DNA from: an uncultured Rikenellaceae bacterium
Lineage (GTDB): Bacteria; Bacteroidota; Bacteroidia; Bacteroidales; Rikenellaceae
Direction: 5' to 3'
Length of the DNA stretch: 64,000 nt
NCBI GenBank assembly: GCA_944415565.1
Contig: CALYBQ010000006.1
Coordinates: 107,716-171,715, forward strand
Part shown: piece by piece, positions 17,034 through 24,196 of the stretch
Numbering within the stretch: position 1 is the first letter of the stretch
Layout: each line of letters begins with the position of its first letter
Position numbers and translations under genes: made by a program
Notes under the pieces: model-generated
What the model saw: the letters and a program-made list of their open reading frames with translations, nothing else
The model's database searches: none
What the model was told of the DNA's origin: nothing

Positions 17034-19337
17034 TTACAGCATTTCTGATTTCGGACGGTTTTCGGCGGCGCTGCCGAATCCTTCGTTCGGCAGCGGTCCC
17101 ATCTCTATCTCAAGCGTTCCCCCGTTCATTATGTCCGCATACGTGATGTATGTCTTGGCATACTCTTGTCCATTGAGTTTCACAGACTGTATGTAGATGT
17201 TTTCCTTGGAGTTGTTATGGGTGATGACCGTGAATGTTTTGCCGTCGGCAATCGAGATGGTCGCTTTGTCGAACACAGGACTTCCCAATACGAACGCACC
17301 GTTGACCGGATTTGCCGGATAGAAGCCCAATGCGTTGAGAACGTACCATGTCGACATCTGCCCGGCGTCTTCATTGCCGCAAAGACCGTCGCGGCCGTCG
17401 TGGAACAACTCGTCCATGATTTGCCGTGCCAACTTGGCGGTCTTCCATTGCTTGCCGAGGTAGGTGTAGACGTATATGGTCGAGTGGTTCGGTTCGTTGC
17501 CTTGTGCATATTGGCCTATGAGGCCGGATATGTCGGGCGAAGAACCTGCCGAGGCTTCGTAAGGGATTGTGAATGTCTGGTCGAGCTTCTCTTCTACGGT
17601 TGCTTCGCTTGGGAAGAGAGAGAACAGTCCTTCGAAATCGTGCGGTACGAGCCACAGATATTGCCATGCGTTGCCCTCGCAGAAGTCGTCTCCGCGGTGT
17701 TGCGAATGCAGCGGGCTGAACGGTGTGCGCCAACTTCCGTCTGTCAGTTTGCCTTTGAAGAAGCCGTCGCTGCTGTCGAAATATTTCGTGTAGCCTTTCG
17801 AACGTTCGAGGAAATGCTCGTAATCATTCGTCTTGCCGAGTTTCTTTGCGACCTGAGCTATCGACCAATCGGCTATGCAGTACTCCAGAGCTTTGGCTAC
17901 CGATTCGCCCTCCTGATCGGCCGGGAGATAGCCCAATTCACGTATCTGCCTCAGTCCGCGTTCGTTCAGGTTCTCGTATGCCTTGATGGCTTCGTAAGCT
18001 TTATCGACGTCGAATCCGGGGATGCCTTTCAGTATGGCGTCGGCTATGACCATGACGGACGGCATGCCGACCATACAGTTGGTTTCGTTACCGGCGAGAT
18101 GCCATACGGGAACCTTGCCCTGTTGCTCGTATATGCGTATAAACGTATTGATGAAAGCACTTACGCGTTCGGGCTGCACGATTGTCTGGAGCGGATGTGC
18201 CGAACGATATGTGTCCCATAGCGAGAATATCGTGTATACGTCGTGTCCCGGGTTGTCGTAGTTTTTGCCGTCGGCGCCCCGGTATGCACCTGAAACGTCG
18301 TTGAATATTGCAGGGAAGAACGAGGCGTGGTACAGCGCCGTATAGAACGTGCGTAGGCGTACCGTGTCGGTGGTTTCGACCTCTATTTTTCCGAGAACGT
18401 CGTTCCACGCTGTGCGGGCGTTGTTGCGTATCTGTTCGAAACTTAATTTTGCATTTTCCGCTTTGAGATTTGCTTTGGCCTCCGCGATGCTTACGCCGGA
18501 TATGCCCACGCGTACCTCTATTTTCTGTCCGTCGCGCATTTTGCCGAATTCGACCAACCACTTGCTTGGGTTGTTTTTGTTGTCCAGAGCCTCTTTTGAA
18601 CTGTTGTAGGTGTCGATGCTTTTGATAGGTTTCGAAAATTCGGCATAAAAGTATACCCGGTCGTCATTGGCCCATCCCTGAGAGAAGCGTGCGCCTTGGA
18701 TGACGTTCTTGCCGGATGCGATTTCGGCCCATTCGATGTTATTGCTGCTTCTTAGTCTGGTTTCGGATTGGCTTGCATTGCCGTAATCGGCGCGCAAGGC
18801 ATGGTCGGTCAGCTTGTCCCATCCTATCCCGCGTTCGAGGTTTATCAGTATGCAGGCCGAGTCGGTCGCCGGAAAGGTGTAGCTGTGGAATCCTGTATGT
18901 GCGGTGGCTGTCATCTCGGCCGTGATGCCGTAGCGTTCGAGGTAGGTGCGGTAATATCCCGCTTCGGCCACTTCGCGGTTACGGTCGTACTTCGACAAGT
19001 ATTCCGTCTCCCCATAGCCATTGAAGCCGGTCATCGGCATGAAATGGATGTCGCCTTTGTCGCCTATGCCGGTCCCGCTGAGGTGCGTGTGCGCGAAACC
19101 TATGACGGTGTTGTCGCTGTCGTGGTAGCCTGAACACCAGTCCCAACCCTGACTGATGTTGGTGGGGCCGAGTTGTACGCCGCCGAACGGGACGTTAGCC
19201 CCGACGAAAACGTGGCCGTGCGCCCCGCTGCCTATCGTGGGGTCTACGAATTGTGTGTATGTGTCGTCTGCTTGCTGCGAACAGCCTGCCAGTAATGTGG
19301 CGGCGGCGAGCAATGCGGTGTGTAATGTTTGTCTCAT
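17034..19337 (-). CDS. GH92 alpha-mannosidase, lipoprotein
   Basis: 767 residues. A lipoprotein signal (LLAGCS, Cys19) puts it on a membrane surface. GH92 enzymes are calcium-dependent exo-alpha-mannosidases with inversion of configuration. Hallmarks seen: VDPTIGSGAHGHVFVGANVPFG near the N-terminus, HTHLSGTG, the GHDVYTIFSLWDTYR segment at mid-length, and the C-terminal catalytic GNEDAGQMSTWYVLNALGFYP. The linkage (1,2; 1,3; 1,6) cannot be predicted. With the GH38 gene and the second GH92 at 24.2 kb it makes a mannose-trimming set for host N-glycans. Monocistronic. Confidence 0.93.
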   Translation of the reverse strand: MRQTLHTALLAAATLLAGCSQQADDTYTQFVDPTIGSGAHGHVFVGANVPFGGVQLGPTNISQGWDWCSGYHDSDNTVIGFAHTHLSGTGIGDKGDIHFMPMTGFNGYGETEYLSKYDRNREVAEAGYYRTYLERYGITAEMTATAHTGFHSYTFPATDSACILINLERGIGWDKLTDHALRADYGNASQSETRLRSSNNIEWAEIASGKNVIQGARFSQGWANDDRVYFYAEFSKPIKSIDTYNSSKEALDNKNNPSKWLVEFGKMRDGQKIEVRVGISGVSIAEAKANLKAENAKLSFEQIRNNARTAWNDVLGKIEVETTDTVRLRTFYTALYHASFFPAIFNDVSGAYRGADGKNYDNPGHDVYTIFSLWDTYRSAHPLQTIVQPERVSAFINTFIRIYEQQGKVPVWHLAGNETNCMVGMPSVMVIADAILKGIPGFDVDKAYEAIKAYENLNERGLRQIRELGYLPADQEGESVAKALEYCIADWSIAQVAKKLGKTNDYEHFLERSKGYTKYFDSSDGFFKGKLTDGSWRTPFSPLHSQHRGDDFCEGNAWQYLWLVPHDFEGLFSLFPSEATVEEKLDQTFTIPYEASAGSSPDISGLIGQYAQGNEPNHSTIYVYTYLGKQWKTAKLARQIMDELFHDGRDGLCGNEDAGQMSTWYVLNALGFYPANPVNGAFVLGSPVFDKATISIADGKTFTVITHNNSKENIYIQSVKLNGQEYAKTYITYADIMNGGTLEIEMGPLPNEGFGSAAENRPKSEML

Positions 19338-19545
19338 AGTGTGTTTATTTTAGGAGAGTTCCAAGATACGGAAAAACTGTGCAGATATGTTGTGTCCGCG
19401 ATGTTTTTTGTGATCCTGCATGAACAATCCTCTTCGTTTCGATGCGTGTGATGTATTTTCGCCGTTGCCTGCCGCTTTGCTGATGCGCATTTCAGGCGAT
19501 CGCTCGTAAAAATAGCACATCTCAACATCTGGTTCCTAAAATCGT

Positions 19546-20931
19546 TTACGCCCGTCCTTTTAGCATGCCGTAAAAGTATAGCGGTTTGAGCGCATATACT
19601 TTAAGCAACCACGCAGCCCATTGTTCTTTCGACATGTCGAGCATGGAGAACGGGAATGAGATCATCGGTTTCTTGTCGTAATCGAATTCGCACAATAGTA
19701 CGTGGCCGTAGTCGGTAACTATCGGACAGGCGGCGTAGCCGTTGTACTTTTCTTGAGGTTCCTTGCCTTCCATGATCGCAATGAGGTTCTTCGCGGCGAT
19801 CGGAACCTGTACGCGTGTGGCGGCCGATGTCTTGCTTGTGGGGACTCCAGCCACGTCGCCCAACGAGACGATGTTCGGGTATTTCTTGTGTATCAACGTT
19901 TCCTTGTCTACCATTACCCAGCCGTCCGCGGCGAGGCTGCCTTCCGTAAAGCCGAGTCCGGCTTCCTTAACGAAATCGGGGGCCGACATTGGCGGTACGA
20001 AATGCAGAAAATCGTAATCCTCCACGAATGGAGTCACGGTCGTTCCGGCATCGCTCTTTTCGATGCGCTCGAAGTGTACTTGTTTGGCGGCCGTGTCTAT
20101 ACCTTTTACGCGGGTGTTGATAGTGACTGGGATATTGCGTTCGCGGTAAATCTCTTCCAGACGCGGGGTGAAGTAGGGAACGTCGTAAAGTTGGTTGCTG
20201 GCGGTGAAATAGTCCAGCTGCAAATGCTCGCGGTTGTCGGTCTTACGGGCATGGGCGTCGGTCAGCATACATATCTTCTTGGGTGCGCCGCCGCATTTGA
20301 GTTTGGTGTGTGTATCGGTGTATATACCTCGGCCGCCGGTACGTGCGAACTCTTGGATTGCCTCCCATGTCTTTTGCGCTCCGACAAAGTCGTAAATACA
20401 GTGAGCGTTGCCTTCGCCGAGGCGGTCGTAGGAGATGCCTTCTACTTTGTCCCAGTTTATCTGTATTCCCGGTGCGAGTACGAGGAAATCGTATGTGATG
20501 TCCTGCCCCGAAGCGGTACTTACGCGCTTGCTTTCAGGATCGACTGCTACTACCGAGTCCTTCACCCAGTTTACTCCCTCCGGCATACACTCTTCCTGAG
20601 GTTTCCAGACTTCGTCGGGTTGGTAAACCCCGGAGGCTATCAGGGTAAAGCCGGGTTGATAATATTGCCTGTCGCTGGGGTCGATGAGGGTTATGTCGGG
20701 GTTATTGAGCCATTTTAACAGGCGGGCTGCCATGCCTATTCCGGCTGCCCCGCCGCCTACGATTACTATTTTCCCTTTTGCATTGCTCGAAAACGCTTTC
20801 GCATCGTCTGTCGGGAGTGACGCCAAGACTCCGGCGGCGATCATTGCCTTAAGGAACTTGCGGCGGCTGATTTCGGTGTTCTCTAAGTTTTTTACTATTT
20901 TCTCAATGTTGTCGATGTCGTGGTTGAACAT
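19546..20931 (-). CDS. Tat-signal NAD(P)/FAD-dependent oxidoreductase, sulfide:quinone reductase-like
   Basis: 461 residues. A twin-arginine signal (SRRKFLKAMIAAGVLAS, residues 22-38) should export the folded flavoprotein. The FAD-binding motif is IVIVGGGAAGIGMA (about 55-68), and a second GD motif is SLGDVAGVP. Two cysteines typical of SQR-type active sites are present in KLKCGGAPKKIC, plus a GYAACPIV motif near the C-terminus. Sulfide:quinone reductases oxidise sulfide to sulfur/polysulfide and pass electrons to quinone; the assignment to sulfide itself is family-level inference. It could instead be another quinone-reactive disulfide flavoprotein. Single gene. Confidence 0.8.
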   Translation of the reverse strand: MFNHDIDNIEKIVKNLENTEISRRKFLKAMIAAGVLASLPTDDAKAFSSNAKGKIVIVGGGAAGIGMAARLLKWLNNPDITLIDPSDRQYYQPGFTLIASGVYQPDEVWKPQEECMPEGVNWVKDSVVAVDPESKRVSTASGQDITYDFLVLAPGIQINWDKVEGISYDRLGEGNAHCIYDFVGAQKTWEAIQEFARTGGRGIYTDTHTKLKCGGAPKKICMLTDAHARKTDNREHLQLDYFTASNQLYDVPYFTPRLEEIYRERNIPVTINTRVKGIDTAAKQVHFERIEKSDAGTTVTPFVEDYDFLHFVPPMSAPDFVKEAGLGFTEGSLAADGWVMVDKETLIHKKYPNIVSLGDVAGVPTSKTSAATRVQVPIAAKNLIAIMEGKEPQEKYNGYAACPIVTDYGHVLLCEFDYDKKPMISFPFSMLDMSKEQWAAWLLKVYALKPLYFYGMLKGRA

Positions 20932-21030
20932 GTGTTGCGGGTTTGTAAATTAGGTATGAATGAAAAAATATTTTGTCCTATGCTTGGTTGCGTGTACGAT
21001 ACACCCGGAGTGGTGTAACGTGGCCGCGGA

Positions 21031-21049
21031 CCGCAGTAAAATACTGCGG
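21031..21049. other. Short hairpin between argF' and the oxidoreductase gene
   Basis: An eight-base-pair perfect inverted repeat with a three-base loop, about 100 bases upstream of the Tat-flavoprotein start. It might be an operator, or simply part of the neighbouring terminator region. Confidence 0.3.
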
Positions 21050-21060
21050 AAATGTTCGTA

Positions 21061-21094
21061 AAAACTCCCAGTACAAATGTGCCGGGAGTCTTTT
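21061..21094 (-). terminator. Terminator of argF'
   Basis: Stem ACTCCC/GGGAGT flanked by A and T runs, 24 bases after the stop of the carbamoyltransferase gene on the minus strand. Confidence 0.65.
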
Positions 21095-21117
21095 GTCATT
21101 TGGAATACGACCTGTGG

Positions 21118-22071
21118 TTACAGGCTTTCAAGTATGCGTTTGAGGACGACTTGCGCCGAGATTTCCCGATTGGCCGCTTCGGGGATAACGAGCGAGCGTG
21201 GCCCTTCGATTACGTCGTCGGTAACTATCATGTTGCGGCGAACCGGCAGACAGTGCATGAACTGTGCGTTGTTGGTCAGCGCCATGTGTTCCTTGCCGAC
21301 TGTCCACGAACGGTCGGTGTTTATGATCTTGCCGTAGTTCGGGTCCTGATAGGCTGCCCAGTTCTTGGCATATACGAAATCTGCACCTTCGAGGGCTTTC
21401 TTCTGGTCGTATTCTACCTTGGCCCTGCCTACGAACTGCGGGTCGAGTTCGTATCCTTCAGGATGCGTGATGACGAAATCATAGTCTGTTTCATTCATCC
21501 ATTCGGCGAACGAGTTGGGGACTGCCTGCGGGAGCGAACGTGGGTGTGGAGCCCATGTCATTACGACTTTCGGACGTGGTTTCTCCTTGTGCTCCTCGAT
21601 GGTGATGAGGTCGGCGAAACTTTGCAGCGGATGACGCGTGGCTGCTTCCATGCTCACGACCGGCCGGCCCGAATAGTCGATGAACTGGTTGAGTATCTTT
21701 TCGCTGTAATCGTCCTCCTTGCTTGCGAACTGTGCGAACGACCGCACGCCTATTATGTCGCAATAGCAGCCCATTACAGGAACGGCCTCCAGAAGGTGCT
21801 CTGGTTTGTCGCCGTCCATAACGACACCGCGCTCCGTCTCCAACTTCCACGCTCCTTGGTTGATGTCGAGCACCATTGTGTTCATGCCGAGGTTCATGGC
21901 GGCTTTCTGCGTGCTGAGGCGCGTGCGTAGACTGGAGTTGAAGAATATCATCAGCATGGTCTTGTTGTGCCCGAGGTGGCCGTATGCGTATCGGTCTTTT
22001 TTGACTTCGAGAGCTTCGGCTACGGCGGCTTTCAGATCGCCTATGTCGTGTACGTTGGTAAAGTTCCTCAT
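21118..22071 (-). CDS. argF': N-succinylornithine carbamoyltransferase
   Basis: 317 residues. It carbamoylates N-succinyl-L-ornithine in the Bacteroidota variant of arginine synthesis, where succinyl replaces acetyl. The carbamoyl-phosphate site is FFNSSLRTR (about 43-51); EHLLEAVPVMGCYCDIIGVR near residue 84 carries the Pro that, in the Bacteroides fragilis enzyme, selects succinyl over acetyl substrates. FMHCLPVRRN near the C-terminus closes the active site. The whole chain closely matches the B. fragilis enzyme as I remember it. No other arg genes are adjacent. Confidence 0.93.
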   Translation of the reverse strand: MRNFTNVHDIGDLKAAVAEALEVKKDRYAYGHLGHNKTMLMIFFNSSLRTRLSTQKAAMNLGMNTMVLDINQGAWKLETERGVVMDGDKPEHLLEAVPVMGCYCDIIGVRSFAQFASKEDDYSEKILNQFIDYSGRPVVSMEAATRHPLQSFADLITIEEHKEKPRPKVVMTWAPHPRSLPQAVPNSFAEWMNETDYDFVITHPEGYELDPQFVGRAKVEYDQKKALEGADFVYAKNWAAYQDPNYGKIINTDRSWTVGKEHMALTNNAQFMHCLPVRRNMIVTDDVIEGPRSLVIPEAANREISAQVVLKRILESL

Positions 22072-22096
22072 GTTTGTATGGATTTTGAATTTCAGG

Positions 22097-22104
22097 CAAA
22101 GGTA
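22097..22104 (-). promoter_or_regulatory. -7 element for argF'
   Basis: TACCTTTG on the minus strand, a match to TAnnTTTG, 26 bases before the argF' ATG. The -33 region is weak. Confidence 0.45.
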
Positions 22105-22242
22105 TCAATTTTAGACGATACGAACAGCCATTTCGCATAGGAATATTGGGCGCGGGCAAAGATATTTTCTGTATCTTGCGGTTACGCACGAATGACGTAA
22201 ATTTGTCGTAGGCGTGTCGTGAGTAGCAGCAGGGTCAGATCA

Positions 22243-22250
22243 TATCTTTG
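22243..22250 (+). promoter_or_regulatory. -7 element for the XRE regulator
   Basis: TATCTTTG, a match to TAnnTTTG, 24 bases before the ATG at 22274. It supports that start rather than the in-frame GTG at 22253. Confidence 0.45.
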
Positions 22251-22273
22251 TTGTGAACCAAAAACACTCGATT

Positions 22274-22897
22274 ATGAAAAACACTCAACTCGCACAAAAC
22301 GTAAAGGCGCTCCGCACAAGAAAAGGGTATTCGCAGGAGGAATTGGCCGAGAAGACGGGCCTGAGTCTGCGTACGATCCAGCGGATAGAGAACGGTGAGA
22401 CAGAACCCCGGGGCGATTCGCTCCAGAAATTGTCTGCGGCGCTCGATGTTCTGCCGGAAGACATAGCTGATTGGGCGTTGCAGGAGAATAACGGTTTTCT
22501 TGCGAGCCTCAACCTTTCGGCGCTGAGTTTTCTGTTGTCGCCGTTGTTGGGCATATTGGTCCCGCTTATAATATGGATTTCGAAAAAGGACAGGGTGCGT
22601 AACGTTAATAAAGTGGCTAAATCGTTGCTGAATTTCGAGATTACAATGGTCTTGTTGTATGCTGTTGCTTTTTTGTATGCTGTTGTCGGAATGGTGAGAG
22701 ATTTAAATGGAATTGCAGCATCGACAGCCGATGAATCTATGGTTGCATCGGGCATGTCTTCGGTGATGGGCAATATGCTTGTTTCATTCGTTGTGTTGTT
22801 TCTCTATCATATTGTTATGATTATCGTTAACGCTGTCCGGGCATACAAGGGAAAGAGTGTGAAGTATTTTCCGCAGATTAGGTTCATGCGGCCGTAG
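22274..22897 (+). CDS. XRE-family HTH regulator with membrane segments
   Basis: 207 residues. Residues 5-60 are a Cro/C1-type helix-turn-helix (LRTRKGYSQEELAEKTGLSLRTIQRIENGE). The rest is hydrophobic: helices at about 76-98, 117-143 and 160-187 are likely transmembrane. The protein therefore looks like a membrane-bound one-component regulator, with DNA binding at the cytoplasmic face and sensing in or at the membrane. No target operator is obvious. Single gene upstream of tRNA-Arg (opposite strand). Confidence 0.82.
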   Translation: MKNTQLAQNVKALRTRKGYSQEELAEKTGLSLRTIQRIENGETEPRGDSLQKLSAALDVLPEDIADWALQENNGFLASLNLSALSFLLSPLLGILVPLIIWISKKDRVRNVNKVAKSLLNFEITMVLLYAVAFLYAVVGMVRDLNGIAASTADESMVASGMSSVMGNMLVSFVVLFLYHIVMIIVNAVRAYKGKSVKYFPQIRFMRP

Positions 22898-22992
22898 GAG
22901 AACCGTATGTATTGTGACGGCTTGTGTGCCTTTGTTGACGGGATGGCTGTTTTATGGTGTGTAAAAACACAGTCGCTTATGTGTGGTATGAA

Positions 22993-23025
22993 ATAAAAAA
23001 AGCACTTACGTGATTGTAAGTGCTT
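22993..23025 (-). terminator. Terminator of tRNA-Arg
   Basis: A perfect ten-base-pair stem (23000-23009 with 23016-23025) followed, on the minus strand, by seven T; ten bases after the tRNA 3' end. Confidence 0.8.
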
Positions 23026-23035
23026 GATTTGCTTG

Positions 23036-23109
23036 TGACTCCGACAGGATTCAAACCTGTAACCTTTTGATCCGTAGTCAAATGCTCTATTCAGTTGAGC
23101 TACGGAGCC
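23036..23109 (-). tRNA. tRNA-Arg (anticodon ACG)
   Basis: On the minus strand the sequence folds as a full cloverleaf: acceptor GGCTCCG/CGGAGTC, D-arm GCTC/GAGC, anticodon stem TTTGA/TCAAA with loop CTACGGA (anticodon ACG, read as ICG after deamination), and T-arm ACAGG-TTTGAAT-CCTGT. CCA is not encoded. It lies between a textbook promoter and a strong terminator. Confidence 0.95.
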
Positions 23110-23120
23110 GTTTGCGGGTG

Positions 23121-23151
23121 CAAATATATGCAAAAAACATAAGCTGTCAAA
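23121..23151 (-). promoter_or_regulatory. Promoter of tRNA-Arg
   Basis: On the minus strand TTTG (23151-23148), a 19-base spacer, and TATATTTG (23128-23121): an exact Bacteroidota sigma-70 type promoter ending 11 bases before the tRNA. The bases from 23152 to 23477 are T-rich in places and hold no gene I can support. Confidence 0.85.
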
Positions 23152-23477
23152 TTTTTTGAGATTTTTTTTTCAATTTTTTTTGATTCCTGTTTCTGTATGC
23201 CATTCTTTCGGTTTTTGTGGTTGCGTTTTATGTCGTTGTCTTGCAGTATGATACGCGCAGGTATTGTTTGACGGCCTCGTGTATTGCTATTTTCGGAGCT
23301 ATTTGAAGTATCGGCAAATAATCGCTACCTTGTAACTACTTAAACATTTTGATCGTATTCCGATGTTGGCTTTGGGCTTTATGGGACTCGGTGGACCGAA
23401 ATTATGTTTCTGCCCCTCATAGCGATGCCGGAACTTTCGGATGGTGTGGCTACTTCACCCTTTAATGAGTGTTGTTT

Positions 23478-23699
23478 ATGATGACTTTTAACTTTGTCGG
23501 TCTTGGTGCTCCCGAGATAATTGTGGTTTTCTTACTGTTGTGCCTACTTTTCGTTTTTGCGTTCCTGAAGTTGGTGGCGTCGGATTTACAGCCAATAGAT
23601 AAAGTGCTATGGGTGGTGTTCATGCTGTTCATACCGATCGTCGGCCCTGTTGTATTCCTCATTTACAATGGGTACAGAAAGAAGGACACAAATTCGTAA
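23478..23699 (+). CDS. PLDc_N-like small membrane protein, copy 1
   Basis: 73 residues from the ATG at 23478. There are two hydrophobic helices (about 12-36 and 43-66) with a conserved LQPIDKVLW turn and a FLIYNGYR end. This is the phospholipase D nuclease N-terminal (PLDc_N) type of short two-helix protein. No catalytic HKD motif exists in such short forms, so it is not an enzyme. A clear paralogue follows 73 bases downstream. Function unknown; a membrane-associated or immunity-like role is only a guess. Confidence 0.7.
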   Translation: MMTFNFVGLGAPEIIVVFLLLCLLFVFAFLKLVASDLQPIDKVLWVVFMLFIPIVGPVVFLIYNGYRKKDTNS

Positions 23700-23772
23700 A
23701 TGCTTTTTGTTTGTGTTTCCGAGTATCGGTAAAAGTTATGTGGTTATTGTTTCATTTTTAAATTATAATCTT

Positions 23773-23985
23773 ATGGTAACTTTCAACTTTGTGGGTCTTG
23801 GCTTGGCCGAGATTATTTTTGTTCTTATAGTTTTTGTGCCGCTTATCTTCGCTTTTTTGCAATTGGTGAAATATGAGTTGCAGCCGGTGGAGAAGATATT
23901 ATGGGCGCTGTTCTTGTTTTTAGTCCCGATTATTGGTTCTGTCGCGTTCTTGATTTATAACGGCATGAGGCGCAACAAAGCGTAA
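23773..23985 (+). CDS. PLDc_N-like small membrane protein, copy 2
   Basis: 70 residues, aligned end to end with the preceding protein: shared TFNFVGLG start, LQPVEKILW turn and FLIYNGMRR end, two membrane helices. The pair arose by tandem duplication and then diverged across most helix positions. The ATG at 23773 is chosen because it aligns with copy 1; the frame is open much further upstream. It is followed by a terminator. Function unknown. Confidence 0.7.
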   Translation: MVTFNFVGLGLAEIIFVLIVFVPLIFAFLQLVKYELQPVEKILWALFLFLVPIIGSVAFLIYNGMRRNKA

Positions 23986-24021
23986 AGATTGTTTGCTCCC
24001 TCATAGGAACAGTATAATGTG

Positions 24022-24057
24022 CATGGTCCGTCTTTCGAGGCGGACCATGTCGTTTTT
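24022..24057 (+). terminator. Terminator after the PLDc_N-like pair
   Basis: A nine-base-pair stem (24022-24030 with 24041-24049) followed by CGTTTTTG. Confidence 0.75.
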
Positions 24058-24122
24058 GTAGAGTTGAGAATGGTGCGGAGTCCGATTATCGGGTATGGTG
24101 TTCCGCTCAAACGATGTTTTCT

Positions 24123-24130
24123 TATATTTG
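24123..24130 (+). promoter_or_regulatory. -7 element for the second GH92 operon
   Basis: TATATTTG 67 bases before the GH92 start; the -33 position does not carry TTTG, so an activator may be needed. Confidence 0.45.
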
Positions 24131-24196
24131 TAATTCCTTAGTCGGCGGGAACGCGGGCCGGCGCAATGACTATTAACCTGAAAACTTCAAAAATAG

